From assembly GCA_030429545.1 (NCBI GenBank), contig JAUIFF010000001.1, positions 1,151,599 through 1,215,598 on the forward strand: a stretch of DNA of 64,000 nt, written 5' to 3'. Positions 1-8,839 of this stretch are shown here, one piece after another (the first letter of the stretch is position 1; the number at the start of each line of letters is the position of its first letter). Origin of the DNA: Polyangia bacterium (GTDB lineage Bacteria > Myxococcota_A > Polyangia > Nannocystales > Nannocystaceae). The notes below the pieces were generated by a model. The model saw only the letters and a program-made list of their open reading frames with translations, did no database searches and was not told the origin of the DNA. Made by a program: the position numbers and the translations under genes.

Positions 1-176
1 GCGACGATTGAAAACTGCGACATCTGCGTACAGGCGAGCAAATGGCTGTGGGTGGGCCGAAAATCTGCAGGTTTCCCCCGGAAACTGTCGAAAAATTTGC
101 TCGATGTGCGCGGGGAGGCTTTGCTCCCTGTGGGTCACCCCCTAAGATTTCAAAACAGGCAAAGGACCGAGCTCGA
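1..176. other. Leader region before the first gene
   Basis: No convincing coding region is seen here. The stretch holds a short GGGAG/CTCCC hairpin around 115-130 and an AAAGGA ribosome-binding-like element about 15 bases before the ATG at 177. It probably carries the promoter and leader of the ferredoxin gene, but no promoter motif is recognisable. Confidence 0.4.
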
Positions 177-548
177 ATGAACGAACCAAAGGCCAAACCG
201 GGAGCTTCGCAGTTTCAAATTCTCATTTGCGATGGACCGAGTTGTGGACTCACATTCGAAAGCGATGTTCTGCGTGAGCAGATGGAAAAGCAGTTGGGCG
301 CCGACCCGGAGCTCGGCAAACGCGTGACCCTGGTGAGCTACACCTGCTTTGGCCGCTGTGGCGAGGGCCCCAACATGTACGCGCGCCCGGTCGTCGAAGG
401 CGAAGACCCCAATGCCGAACCCGACCTCGACACGCTGGCGGCCTATCGCGGGTTTTACCCGGGGATGAACGAGGCGAGCTGCAAGCGTTTGTTAGAGGAG
501 CATTGCAAACACGGTCGTCCACTCGCCGATATCGTCGACGACTACTAG
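177..548 (+). CDS. Thioredoxin-like [2Fe-2S] ferredoxin
   Basis: A 123-residue protein of the thioredoxin-fold [2Fe-2S] ferredoxin family, related to NuoE and Shethna-type ferredoxins. It should be a soluble one-electron carrier. The four expected cysteine ligands are visible as CDGPSC (C-x4-C) near residue 23 and CFGRC (C-x3-C) near residue 61. A C-terminal segment, CKRLLEEHCKHGRPLADIV, is typical of the stand-alone family. The frame stays open upstream to position 42, but the ATG at 177 is chosen because the family fold begins a few residues later and AAAGGA precedes it. The gene is convergent with the kinase at 588, with only 39 bases between stops. The electron partner cannot be inferred from the neighbours. 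Confidence 0.85.
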   Translation: MNEPKAKPGASQFQILICDGPSCGLTFESDVLREQMEKQLGADPELGKRVTLVSYTCFGRCGEGPNMYARPVVEGEDPNAEPDLDTLAAYRGFYPGMNEASCKRLLEEHCKHGRPLADIVDDY

Positions 549-587
549 GCGGCACCGTTGCCTATACACCTGGCTCGGCGGCGATAC

Positions 588-1724
588 TCAGGCTTCGTCG
601 CGTAGCGGGTGGGTTTTGTCGGCGACAAATTGCAGACGCTTTCGCGTCTGCCGGACACTGGCGAGGGCCTGTTGCTGGTCGTCCCGCACGTTTTCGCGTT
701 CTTTTGCGCTGGCAAACCGGCGCACGACCATAAAGATCAGCGGCAAAAATGCGACTTCGACCACGGTGAGCAACCCGCTGGTGAAGGCCGTGATGATCCA
801 AATGAGTAGGGAAAAAGGCTTGGGCGCTTGGCTCAGACGAACCAACCCAGCGGGCATTTGCTGGCGGGCAAGCGCATCTGGTTTTGTTGTAGGTGCATCG
901 TATTTAGGAGGTGCGGCAGGCGTAGGCGTAGGCGTGGCCCCGCCGCGAGCTTGCACCCACGCGGTCCGGATCTGCGCCACCGAGTGAAACCGCAGACTGG
1001 GGTCGGGCTGGAGCATGCCGGCGAGGATCTTGCGCAGCGGCGTTGCCGGCAAAATCCGCTCTAGATCGATTGTGAGGCCTTTACGAGGTAGTTTGTCGGC
1101 CTCACGTCCGCCCGCGAGCGCTGCGATCGTCGCACCCAACGCGTAGAGATCGGTAGCTGGAGTCGCCTCGCCATGAAGTTGTTCCGGCGCCATGTAGCCG
1201 AAGGTCCCGATCATGGTGGATCCTCCGTCGGGTTCGAGCCGCGCCCGAACCCCGCCAAAGTCGATCAACACCAGGCTGCCGTCGTCCCGCACGATCAGGT
1301 TGCCGGGTTTGATGTCGCGGTGGATAAGCGGCGGGGTGCGGGCGTGCAGGTAGCCAACGATATCGAGCGCGCGCCACAGCAGGTCGGTGAGTTCGTCGTG
1401 GGTGAGGGACTTGCCGAGCCCGAGCTTGTGGCTGAGCGGGGTCCCCGAAATCAGCTCCATCACCAAAAAGAACTCACCGCGATCTTCGAGGGCAAAGCGG
1501 TCGAGATAGCGCGGGATGCCGGGGAAGTTGAACGACTGCAGGGCCTCGCACTCGCGCTCGAACAGGTCGAAAGCCTTCCACTCCTTGATGTCGCCCAACC
1601 GCAGGACCTTGATCGCCACCTCTGTATTTGTGACCCGGTCAATCGCGCGAAAGGTCTCGCCCTGCGAGCCGCGACCGAGTTGGTCCATGATTTGGTAGCG
1701 CGAAAGGCCTGAAAGTTTGGGCAT
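588..1724 (-). CDS. Membrane-anchored Ser/Thr protein kinase
   Basis: A Hanks-type (eukaryote-like) serine/threonine kinase of about 378 residues. The glycine loop GRGSQGETF, the ATP-binding lysine in VAIKVL, the catalytic HRDIKPGN, the metal-binding DFGG and the APE motif (GYMAPEQL) are all present, so it should be active. The kinase domain fills roughly the first 260 residues. A Pro/Thr-rich linker follows, then a strongly hydrophobic stretch (IWIITAFTSGLLTVVEVAFL and beyond) that makes one long or two short membrane helices, then a basic, Gln-rich cytoplasmic tail. The frame extends to a TTG at 1763, but the ATG at 1724 fits better. There is no extracellular sensor domain of usual size, so the input signal is unclear. 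It is monocistronic and convergent with the ferredoxin. Confidence 0.9.
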   Translation of the reverse strand: MPKLSGLSRYQIMDQLGRGSQGETFRAIDRVTNTEVAIKVLRLGDIKEWKAFDLFERECEALQSFNFPGIPRYLDRFALEDRGEFFLVMELISGTPLSHKLGLGKSLTHDELTDLLWRALDIVGYLHARTPPLIHRDIKPGNLIVRDDGSLVLIDFGGVRARLEPDGGSTMIGTFGYMAPEQLHGEATPATDLYALGATIAALAGGREADKLPRKGLTIDLERILPATPLRKILAGMLQPDPSLRFHSVAQIRTAWVQARGGATPTPTPAAPPKYDAPTTKPDALARQQMPAGLVRLSQAPKPFSLLIWIITAFTSGLLTVVEVAFLPLIFMVVRRFASAKERENVRDDQQQALASVRQTRKRLQFVADKTHPLRDEA

Positions 1725-2059
1725 CGGCAGGTCGTTGGTCTCAAAAAACCGAGAAGGGTGCAAGCGCGCACGATGGTGGGCTGCGAGGCCCTAGGTATGG
1801 GCACCATGTCCAACTGCGCAACCCGAAAAGATTGTCCGGTCGCCGGTTGGGGCCCGTGAGTCGGCGGTGAAAAAACCGTGAAACCGTATGTTTGTACCTG
1901 CAATTTCCCTGGGCTTCGCAACCACCAGGTCGCACCCTACGGTTGATACCGCTCGACCGTCGTTCAAAACTGCTCCCAAAAATCGCTGACGATGTTCCAA
2001 GCTCGCGCCAACGGGCGCTTGTTCCCCATCAGATCACCCAGTTCAGGCACAATCCCCGC
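1725..2059. other. Divergent intergenic region, kinase/nth
   Basis: This spacer lies between the divergently transcribed kinase and nth genes and must hold both promoters. No clear -35/-10 pair is visible. It carries one exact copy of the dispersed palindrome (TGTACCTGCA, 1893-1902), extended to TTGTACCTGCAA by flanking bases. Confidence 0.5.
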
Positions 2060-2701
2060 ATGTCGGCCAGCTCGGATGTCATCCCCGTTGATACCCTGAT
2101 TTCCCGCCTGCGCAGTGCCTATCCGGGCGCGAGTTATGAACTCAACTGGAGCACTCCGCTGGAAATGCTGGTGGCGACGATCTTGGCAGCCCAATGCACC
2201 GACGAGCGCGTCAATCGGGTGACTGCGACCCTGTTTGTCAAATATCCCGATGCCCGAGCCTATGCCACTGCCGACCGCGCCGAGCTCGAGCAGGACCTCA
2301 AGCCGACGGGGTTTTTTCGCCAAAAAACCAACACCATTCAAAATATGTGTCGCGCGCTGGTCGACGAGTTTGGCGGCGAAGTTCCGCGGACCATGGCCGA
2401 GATGGTGCGGCTGCCGGGGGTGGCCCGTAAGACCGCAAATGTTGTATTTGCAACGTGTTGGAACGACCCCACCGGCGTGATTGTCGATACCCATGTCGCC
2501 CGCCTGAGCAAACGCATGGGCCTGTCTCGCCAACGCAAAGCCGACCGCGTTGAAGACGACCTGATGGTGTTGATTCCCCGCAGCGAGTGGACTTTTTTTG
2601 GCCCGGCGATGATTTTGTTGGGTCGCTACGTGTGCAAGGCTCGCAAGCCCGGGTGCGACGGCTGCGTGATGGAGGACATCTGTCCAAAGCTCGGTGTGTA
2701 A
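2060..2701 (+). CDS. nth: Endonuclease III
   Basis: A 213-residue DNA glycosylase/AP lyase of base-excision repair that removes oxidised pyrimidines. The helix-hairpin-helix LPGVARKTA carries the catalytic lysine (Lys124), and the catalytic aspartate is in VDTHV (Asp143). The [4Fe-4S] loop is complete at the C terminus: C-x6-C-x2-C-x5-C in CKARKPGCDGCVMEDIC. The frame is open upstream to 1892, but the ATG at 2060 gives the normal family length (E. coli Nth is 211 residues). Copies of the TGYANNTRCA palindrome lie inside the gene (2443) and across its stop codon (2697-2706). It is convergent with miaB. Confidence 0.95.
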   Translation: MSASSDVIPVDTLISRLRSAYPGASYELNWSTPLEMLVATILAAQCTDERVNRVTATLFVKYPDARAYATADRAELEQDLKPTGFFRQKTNTIQNMCRALVDEFGGEVPRTMAEMVRLPGVARKTANVVFATCWNDPTGVIVDTHVARLSKRMGLSRQRKADRVEDDLMVLIPRSEWTFFGPAMILLGRYVCKARKPGCDGCVMEDICPKLGV

Positions 2702-2722
2702 CTACACATACCCGAGCCGAGG

Positions 2723-4117
2723 CTACTTCGACTCGGCGAGCCGGCCGTGCAGCGAGTGGCCGGTGGTTGCAAAAATCGTTGCGGATACAAGCTCGCCGGG
2801 CTGGCCCGCGTCGAGGGGCAACAGCACTTTTTGAAACCGCGGGGTCCGCCCGACCATTCGGTCTTTTCGCCGCGAGATCTTGCTCAGCAAAACCTGCTCT
2901 GTTTGCCCGATCCGAGCACTGTGGGAGGCGCGGGTAAACTCCTCTTGGAGGTTGATAACCTCCTGCAAGCGCCGGGCTTTGACCTCGGAGGGGACGTCAT
3001 CTTCCATCCGCTTGGACGCGTAGGTGATGCCGCGGTCGCTGTAGCGAAACATAAATGCCGAGTCGAACTGGACCTCGCGCATGGCCGACAGGGTGTCCTG
3101 GTGGTCCTGCTCGGTCTCGCCGCAAAACCCAACCATGATGTCGGTGCTGAGGGCGAGATCGGGTATTTGCATACGCATGCGTTTGACCAGGTCGAGAAAC
3201 TCAGCGCGGGTGTAGCCGCGTTTCATGGTCGACAGCATGCGGTCTGAGCCCGACTGCAGCGGCAGGTGGACATAGGGGCAGACCTCGGGGAGCTCGGCCA
3301 TGGTGGCGATCAGCTCGTCGGAAAAATCGACCGGGTAGGGGCTGGTAAACCGGATCCTGTCGATGCCGTCGACCTGGGCAACCGCGCGCAGTAGGGCGGC
3401 AAACGTGACGTCTTCGTAGTAGTACGAGTTGACGGTTTGCCCGAGCAGCATGACCTCGCTATAGCCGCGCTCGGCCAACGCCCGGGTGGCGCGCAAAACC
3501 TCGCGTGGCGGCACCCCGCGCTCGCGCCCGCGGGTAAACGGCACAACACAAAAGGTGCAGAACTTATCGCAACCGCGCTGAATCGTGACTTGACCGCTCA
3601 CGCCATCGTCGTCGGCAAGGCCGTCGAGACCTTCGTAGACCTCCGTTTTGTCGAGTTTGACATCGACAATGGTCTCGCCCTCGCGGGCCCGATCGACGAG
3701 GTCGCCGATCCGCCGGTAGCTGTCGGGACCGACCACGAGTGAAATGTGCGGGGCCTTCTGCGTGACCTTGTCGCGCAGGTGCTCCGCCATACACCCGGTG
3801 ATCCCAAACTTGAGGTCGGGGTTTTGCCGCCGGTGTTTGAGCAGCTGCGAGGTCCGCCCGTACACCCGCTCCTCGGCCTTCTCGCGCACCGCACAGGTGT
3901 TGAGCAGGACGATGTCGGCCTCACTCGGTTGGCTGACTCGCCGGTATCCACGCGCCCGCAGCTGGCCGATTATGAGGGCGGAGTCAGCCTCGTTCATCTG
4001 GCAACCCAACGTCTCTAAATAGACGCGTGGCCCCGTCTTCGGTTCGTCAACCGGTGTTTTCGGGGTCTCAGCCTCCCGCATCCGCGGGTGCGGTTTGATG
4101 TCCACAAGTTGGGTCAC
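2723..4117 (-). CDS. miaB: tRNA-2-methylthio-N6-dimethylallyladenosine synthase MiaB
   Basis: A radical SAM methylthiotransferase that converts i6A to ms2i6A at position 37 of tRNAs reading UNN codons. The N-terminal domain shows its three auxiliary-cluster cysteines (LETLGCQMNEADS, NTCAVREKAEERVYG, ITGCMAEH). The radical SAM triad is CDKFCTFC, followed by the family hallmark TRGRE. A TRAM-like domain closes the protein. The start is uncertain: the GTG at 4117 is chosen because AGGA lies about 9 bases upstream, giving about 464 residues. An ATG at 4081 would give 452, and the frame is open to 4201. MiaB is preferred over MtaB or RimO because of the spacing and the NTCAVREKAE motif. Confidence 0.93.
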   Translation of the reverse strand: MTQLVDIKPHPRMREAETPKTPVDEPKTGPRVYLETLGCQMNEADSALIIGQLRARGYRRVSQPSEADIVLLNTCAVREKAEERVYGRTSQLLKHRRQNPDLKFGITGCMAEHLRDKVTQKAPHISLVVGPDSYRRIGDLVDRAREGETIVDVKLDKTEVYEGLDGLADDDGVSGQVTIQRGCDKFCTFCVVPFTRGRERGVPPREVLRATRALAERGYSEVMLLGQTVNSYYYEDVTFAALLRAVAQVDGIDRIRFTSPYPVDFSDELIATMAELPEVCPYVHLPLQSGSDRMLSTMKRGYTRAEFLDLVKRMRMQIPDLALSTDIMVGFCGETEQDHQDTLSAMREVQFDSAFMFRYSDRGITYASKRMEDDVPSEVKARRLQEVINLQEEFTRASHSARIGQTEQVLLSKISRRKDRMVGRTPRFQKVLLPLDAGQPGELVSATIFATTGHSLHGRLAESK

Positions 4118-4389
4118 TAGCGGACATCCTACGAAAAATCGCCGCGCTGTACAGATGGGACGCAGGTGAGAAGGCGCGGCCACGTCACCGTGAGAGCCCA
4201 CTTGTCGCTGTTTCGCCGAATAATATGGCAGCAGTAGGGAACGCCTGAACAGGTGAGAAAACTTGGTCTGCTATGGACGTTAGGCCCTTCTTTGATGTAG
4301 AGCGCATGAGGGCATAAAATCCCGCCCAGCCAACCGCTTGAACTCCCAGGCCGCTCCCTCGTGCGGGAGTGCGGAGATCAGGAGAACCA

Positions 4390-5715
4390 ATGCGCCGGTT
4401 TACTACATTCACCCTCGCGTTTACCTGCCTTGCCCTCACGGGCTGCCCCCAACCGCCCAAACCCGAGAAGGCCGATCCGGCCAGCCTCGAGAAGATCCAG
4501 CAATCGGACGAGGCCAAAAAGACCGACACGGTCAACAAGGACCTCGGTGGCATTCCCGACCCGGTTGCCCAGGTCGGTGAAAAGCAGATCACCGCCGCCG
4601 ACTTCCGCGGCATCTACGACCTCAAGATCAAGAAATATGAAGACCGCGGGCGCGAGATCCCGCAGTCGGCCGACCGGCGCTACCGCAAGTCGATCACCGA
4701 CCGCTTGATCTACCAAGAAGTGCTGCGCCAAGAGGCCAAGGCCCAGGGCGTGACCCACGATGCGACCAAACTCGCCGAGCGCGAGGAGCAACAGCGCCGT
4801 GGCATTCGCGACTGGGAGAAGCACCTCGAGCGCCGCGGTGAGACCGAAGACAGCCTGCGGCAGATGTACATCGCCGAGTTGCTCGAGCGGGCTTTGCTCG
4901 AGAAGTCGGGCGTCCTCGAAGTCAAACCCGAGGAGATCGACGCCGAGTACGAGAAGGTCAAACCCAACTACAAATCCGACAAGGAGCGGGTGCATGCCGC
5001 CCACATCCTGATTCCCGTTGGCCCCGAGGAACGCCTGCGTCCGCGCCCCGGCGAAAAACCGCCCGAGCCGACCGAAGAAGAGAAGAAGCAGTGGAAAGAC
5101 GAGGCCTTCAAAAAGGCTGAGGAAATCTTTGCCAAGGCGACCACGCCCGAGTCGGACTTCTCGGCCCTTGCCAAGGAGCACAGCGTGGGCCCGAGTGCCA
5201 ACCGCGGTGGCGATCTCGGTGTATTTACAAAGGACCGGATGGTCGAAGAGTTCAGCGCCGCGGCCTTCAAGCTCAAGCCCGGCGAGGTGTCCAAGCCGGT
5301 CGAGACCAAGTTTGGCATTCACATCATCAAGAGCCTGGGCAAATACCCACCCGGCGACCTTCCCAAAGAAGCCCTCGTCGACACGCTCAAGCAGCGGCTC
5401 GCCCAACGCAAACTCCACCAGGGGCGCCGGGATCTCAAAGAAGATCTGTTGAAGAAATACGGCGTCAAAAACCACATGACCGACGCCCTCGGCCCCGATC
5501 CGCGACGGAGCAAGCGTCCGGCTCGTAAGCCCAAGGCCAATCCCCACGGGGCTAACCCCCACGGGGCAAATCCCCACGCCGCCACCAAGCCGACCGATAC
5601 CAAGGCTCCGGCCGACAAAAAAGGCGCCGCCCCAGCACCCAAAAAAGCTCCGGCGACAAAGGGTGCCCAGCCCGCAGCCCCGACCCCGGCCCCAACACCG
5701 GCCCCGTCGAAGTAG
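4390..5715 (+). CDS. PpiC-type peptidyl-prolyl isomerase lipoprotein
   Basis: A 441-residue envelope foldase of the SurA/PrsA type. The signal peptide ends in a lipobox (LALTGC, Cys19), so the protein should be lipid-anchored in the periplasm. A charged, helical SurA-N-like region covers about residues 50-195. The parvulin domain follows at about 200-320, with the family signatures AAHILIP, NRGGDLG and FGIHIIK. The tail is low complexity: a triple ANPHG repeat, then Ala/Pro/Lys/Thr-rich sequence ending in APTPAPTPAPSK. The start is well supported by AGGAGA five bases upstream of the ATG. A palindrome copy (5220) sits in the isomerase domain. A clear intrinsic terminator follows the stop. Confidence 0.9.
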   Translation: MRRFTTFTLAFTCLALTGCPQPPKPEKADPASLEKIQQSDEAKKTDTVNKDLGGIPDPVAQVGEKQITAADFRGIYDLKIKKYEDRGREIPQSADRRYRKSITDRLIYQEVLRQEAKAQGVTHDATKLAEREEQQRRGIRDWEKHLERRGETEDSLRQMYIAELLERALLEKSGVLEVKPEEIDAEYEKVKPNYKSDKERVHAAHILIPVGPEERLRPRPGEKPPEPTEEEKKQWKDEAFKKAEEIFAKATTPESDFSALAKEHSVGPSANRGGDLGVFTKDRMVEEFSAAAFKLKPGEVSKPVETKFGIHIIKSLGKYPPGDLPKEALVDTLKQRLAQRKLHQGRRDLKEDLLKKYGVKNHMTDALGPDPRRSKRPARKPKANPHGANPHGANPHAATKPTDTKAPADKKGAAPAPKKAPATKGAQPAAPTPAPTPAPSK

Positions 5716-5735
5716 GGAATACCCCTTTCGCGCAA

Positions 5736-5762
5736 AAGCCCGCCCTCAGTGGCGGGTTTTTG
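5736..5762 (+). terminator. Rho-independent terminator of the PpiC gene
   Basis: A stem of CCCGCC (5739-5744) and GGCGGG (5751-5756) with a six-base loop is followed directly by five T residues. It lies 20 bases after the stop codon of the isomerase gene and just before the OmpA-like gene, so it probably separates the two transcription units. Confidence 0.8.
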
Positions 5763-5779
5763 ATTTAATTCAAGCGGCG

Positions 5780-6490
5780 ATGTTGTGGTGGGGGCGACAA
5801 ACACATGTATCGGGGGGAGTGGCTTTACTGTCCGTCGTCTTGTCCGTCATTTTGAGTGCATGTACACCAAAAGCATCCGGACCTGGTCCGGCGTCGACAC
5901 CCCCAGTGACAGCGCAGACGCTGCCAACCCAATCGCCTCCCGCGGTCGAGGTTGAACCGGAGGTCGCACCCAAACCAGATCCAAACCGCGATAGCGACGG
6001 CGATGGCTTGCCGGATATTGCCGACACCTGTCCACACAAGATCGAACTGTTCAACGACGTCGACGATGATGATGGCTGCCCGGACCGTGGAGCGTTTGGC
6101 ATCCGCCTCGACATCAACGGCGAGATGCTCCTACGCGACGACAAGATCTACTGGCTGACCAACAAGCCACAGGTGCACCCACGCAGTGTTGAGCAGGTCG
6201 CGGCGATTGCCACTGTGATTCGAGACAACCCAGCGCTAGGGAATATCCGCATCGAGGTTCATACCGACGACAGGGGAGCGCGTGCGTACAACCTGCGGCT
6301 GTCGCAGGCGCGGGCGGATGCCGTTGTCGCGCGACTGCTCGAGCATGGTGTTGCAGCCACGCGGCTGCGCGCCGTCGGTTACGGGCACGATCGGCCGATC
6401 GTCAGCGAAGCCCCGCCGCCGGCCGGACGAGAGATGACGCGTCGAACTGAATTTTGGCTAGAGCGGCCAGTTTTTGGTTCTGCGCCCTAA
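5780..6490 (+). CDS. OmpA-family lipoprotein with calcium-binding repeat
   Basis: A 236-residue outer-membrane-associated lipoprotein. The N-terminal hydrophobic segment ends in a lipobox (VILSAC). A Pro/Thr-rich spacer follows, then an acidic thrombospondin-type-3-like segment (DSDGDGLPDIADTCP and DVDDDDGCPD) that normally binds Ca2+. The C-terminal half is an OmpA/MotB peptidoglycan-binding domain, seen in RIEVHTDDRGA, NLRLSQARADAV and LRAVGYGHDRPI. It probably tethers the outer membrane to peptidoglycan. The start is uncertain: the ATG at 5780 has no strong ribosome-binding site. A palindrome copy (TGCATGTACA, 5857) overlaps the lipobox cysteine codon. Confidence 0.85.
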   Translation: MLWWGRQTHVSGGVALLSVVLSVILSACTPKASGPGPASTPPVTAQTLPTQSPPAVEVEPEVAPKPDPNRDSDGDGLPDIADTCPHKIELFNDVDDDDGCPDRGAFGIRLDINGEMLLRDDKIYWLTNKPQVHPRSVEQVAAIATVIRDNPALGNIRIEVHTDDRGARAYNLRLSQARADAVVARLLEHGVAATRLRAVGYGHDRPIVSEAPPPAGREMTRRTEFWLERPVFGSAP

Positions 6491-6523
6491 ATAGTTGTCG
6501 ATACAATTTTATTGGCTGGGTTG

Positions 6524-7231
6524 TTAACCAGGGGCATCACAGTTGGCTTGAACGTTCGTGCGGAGCTGGTCAAGAGCGTCGCAGGTCGAGGCGAGTGACC
6601 GTTCAAGTTCGCGGCACTGATGGGCCGTTGGCGATTGCCCTCCCGTCACTGCGCGTTCGATATTTGCTGCGCACCTACCCAGCTGCAGGGCCTGAACGGT
6701 CATGGCAGAACTTTTGAGGCGGTGGGCTGCAGCCGCGATTTCGTGGCCGCGGGTGATTTGGGCGACGAGGCCGGGTGCCTGTTGCAAGAACGTGGTCAGT
6801 AAATCGACGACTGTCGGCGCATCGAATAGGTGGGTGAGCAGCGCTCCCGGTTGCTCTCCAACCGTGGGGTTGGGCCGGTGCGGGCGGGCCAAGACAATGG
6901 CCTCGAGTGTTTGCCGCGACACCGGCTTTTCGACGACCTCAACCCCGAGCTGTGTGCATGCGGCTTGTTGTTGGGCGGTGAGTCCTCCGGTCACCACCGC
7001 GACCCGGGGTGGGTCGGTTGTGTCGAGGGCGACCCGGGCGACCTCAAGGCCGGTCGCGTCGGGAAGTTGAAAGTCGAGCAGCACGACATCAAAATTCGCC
7101 GAGCGCAGCGCGAGCATGGCCTGATTGGCGTTGCCGACAGCACAGACGTGGCACCCGAGCGCATCCAGAAGCTTTTGTATGTACATCTGGTTGACGAGGC
7201 TATCCTCGGCCAACAGCACGCGCACAGGCAT
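6524..7231 (-). CDS. Response regulator with C-terminal Hpt domain
   Basis: A 235-residue two-domain signalling protein. Residues 1-115 form a receiver domain with the acidic pair ED at 9-10, the phospho-acceptor Asp53 (VVLLDFQLPD) and the conserved Lys102 (VVEKPVS). Residues 130-225 form a histidine phosphotransfer domain with the phosphorylatable His170 in AAHRLKSSA. A free REC-Hpt protein can act as a phosphorelay intermediate, taking phosphate from one partner and passing it to another regulator. It is the second gene of an operon: the upstream gene's stop codon directly abuts this ATG. No histidine kinase is encoded nearby, so the partner is elsewhere. Confidence 0.88.
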   Translation of the reverse strand: MPVRVLLAEDSLVNQMYIQKLLDALGCHVCAVGNANQAMLALRSANFDVVLLDFQLPDATGLEVARVALDTTDPPRVAVVTGGLTAQQQAACTQLGVEVVEKPVSRQTLEAIVLARPHRPNPTVGEQPGALLTHLFDAPTVVDLLTTFLQQAPGLVAQITRGHEIAAAAHRLKSSAMTVQALQLGRCAANIERAVTGGQSPTAHQCRELERSLASTCDALDQLRTNVQANCDAPG

Positions 7232-7966
7232 CTACACAAACTCGTCTTCGAGTTGGGCCCCGCGCAATAACAACTCGGTCGTCGACGCGGTGATCGGGCC
7301 ATCGGGGGGCTCCGGCGTTACGGAAAACCGAAACTGACCAGAGCGCCAACGCACCATCTCAAAGATCGCCTGTTCGTTGTCGCGGCCGGACTTCTCTAGG
7401 CGGGCTGCACAGGGCTGCCCATGGCGAATCATCATCACCCCGGTGTCTGTCCCAGAAGTCACCACCAGTTGTCCGCTCGGCTTTTCGATGTCGAGCAGGC
7501 CGAGGATGGTCGGCAGGCCCATCACCGCGAGCGAGCCCGAGAACCCATCCTGCGGTTTGGCGGCCTGGGGGGCCCAGCTGCGTACCTCAGTCGCCAGTGC
7601 GTTGCCCTTGCGAACCACCCGCTGAACACGCAACAGGAGTTCGTGCATTTCAAACGGCTTGGGAACGTAGTCATCGGCACCGAGCGTGTACCCGAGCATG
7701 CGTTCTGCTTGGGAACTCAATTCTGTCAAGAATACAAACGGCACTAGCGATAACTGAGGATGGCTTCGCATCTGGCGAACCAGTGACCAACCATCCATTC
7801 TCGGCATCAAAACATCGGACAAAACGACGTCAGGACGACGATTGAGTGCGGTTTGGAGGGCCTGCTCGCCATCGGTTGCAACCTCGACTTCGCACGCGTT
7901 GCGAGAGAAGACGGCCGAAATCACAGCAGCTAGGTCGGTATCATCATCGACAATTAGTACACGCAT
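7232..7966 (-). CDS. Response regulator with PATAN (DUF4388) domain
   Basis: A 244-residue protein with an N-terminal receiver domain (MRVLIVDDD; acceptor Asp51 in VVLSDVLMPRMDGW; conserved Lys in YVPKPFE). The C-terminal region from GSLAVMGLPTILGLLDIEKPSG matches the PATAN/DUF4388 fold, which is common in myxobacterial and cyanobacterial regulators and thought to mediate protein interactions. The start is set at the ATG (7966) immediately before the receiver fold, although the frame is open to 8050. The next gene starts at the base after this stop, which implies translational coupling and a shared phosphorelay. The region upstream contains a perfect 16-bp palindrome that may be its operator. 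Confidence 0.88.
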   Translation of the reverse strand: MRVLIVDDDTDLAAVISAVFSRNACEVEVATDGEQALQTALNRRPDVVLSDVLMPRMDGWSLVRQMRSHPQLSLVPFVFLTELSSQAERMLGYTLGADDYVPKPFEMHELLLRVQRVVRKGNALATEVRSWAPQAAKPQDGFSGSLAVMGLPTILGLLDIEKPSGQLVVTSGTDTGVMMIRHGQPCAARLEKSGRDNEQAIFEMVRWRSGQFRFSVTPEPPDGPITASTTELLLRGAQLEDEFV

Positions 7967-8102
7967 ATGGGCACGAGTATGTATGAGCGTACAGGCCGGA
8001 CCAATGTAGCGCAAGCTCAAACTATGTCCTAAAGAACCTGTCTTACTCAACAGATACGATTGGACCTACTTTTACCCTTCGTATGTAGATGTTCAGTGTT
8101 TA

Positions 8103-8118
8103 TTGTATGCGCATACAA
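8103..8118. promoter_or_regulatory. Perfect 16-bp palindrome upstream of the regulator operon
   Basis: TTGTATGCGCATACAA reads the same on both strands. It lies in the 156-base spacer between the regulator operon (start 7966) and the stop of the outer-membrane protein gene (8123), about 137 bases upstream of the regulator's start. It could be an operator. It also resembles the dispersed TGYANNTRCA family, with TTGTA/TACAA ends but a longer centre. Confidence 0.4.
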
Positions 8119-8122
8119 AGCG

Positions 8123-8839
8123 TTAGAAAGTGCCGCCGATGTGTGCCCCAACAATCATCTGATGCACCGAAGCCTGATTGTCGGCCTGTTTGCGAAAACA
8201 CGACCGCCGCCCACCGTCGTCGTGGTCGTAGCAAACCTCGCGGTGAAAGTTGAAGATAAGATCGAGCTTGGCCCCCAAAAAGATTTGCCGGGTGATGTAG
8301 ATATCGACCACCGGGGCGGTTTTGAGGGCAAACCCCTGGGAGAATTCCTTGGTGACCACGATCGATTCTCCGAGTGCTGGCGGGGTTCGTACCAACTGTG
8401 CATCTGCAACTTTAAAGGCCTGGCGCGACCACCCCGGTGCGAGCTCGAGGCCGAGGTCAAACCGCCAGACCGGGAGGATCCCGCGGATCACTCCAAACAC
8501 ACTATTTTGATATGCAAGCTTATAGACATCGACACTGCTGTCGTCGACGAGGCGGTAGTCGGGGTTGAAAAATCCGACGTTGTAGGCGGCACCGATCAGC
8601 AGCGATGCGACCGGGCGATAGCCGATGGTAAAGCCGGCGCCGATCGAGGGCCCGGTTTTGCCGACAACGTCGACCGCCGAACTACAGCTGGCGGACCCCG
8701 GAATGCACAGCGACCCCCCAAACGTGAGCTCGGCCTGTCCGCCGGTTCGTTTGACGTTGGGTTTGGCCTGGGCATCGGTGGCGAGATGCGAAGCGAGTAA
8801 AAAGGCGATGGACGAGGCGGCATAGGAGAGCTTGCGCAT
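8123..8839 (-). CDS. Predicted outer-membrane beta-barrel protein
   Basis: A 238-residue protein with a signal peptide (MRKLSYAASSIAFLLASH, cleavage likely after DAQA). The mature part alternates short hydrophobic and polar strands rich in Gly, Val and aromatic residues (SIGAGFTIGYRP, LLIGAAYNVGF, FDLGLELAPGW, DIYITRQIFLGAKLDL, IVGAHIGGTF). This pattern and the terminal Phe suggest a small outer-membrane barrel of OmpW/OmpA-like size. Two Cys residues near the start and two near the end could form disulfides. No named family is recognised. The frame continues upstream to 8944, but the ATG at 8839 begins a proper signal peptide. It is divergent from purE. Confidence 0.65.
   Translation of the reverse strand: MRKLSYAASSIAFLLASHLATDAQAKPNVKRTGGQAELTFGGSLCIPGSASCSSAVDVVGKTGPSIGAGFTIGYRPVASLLIGAAYNVGFFNPDYRLVDDSSVDVYKLAYQNSVFGVIRGILPVWRFDLGLELAPGWSRQAFKVADAQLVRTPPALGESIVVTKEFSQGFALKTAPVVDIYITRQIFLGAKLDLIFNFHREVCYDHDDGGRRSCFRKQADNQASVHQMIVGAHIGGTF

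Noticed and set aside
4202..4389. Open frames upstream of the PpiC gene on the minus strand
   Set aside because: They are antisense to the PpiC gene, lack any domain, and the true upstream gene is miaB.
5530..5580. Short GC repeat in the PpiC tail (ANPHG units)
   Set aside because: It is a simple in-frame low-complexity repeat in the coding tail, not a mobile or regulatory element.
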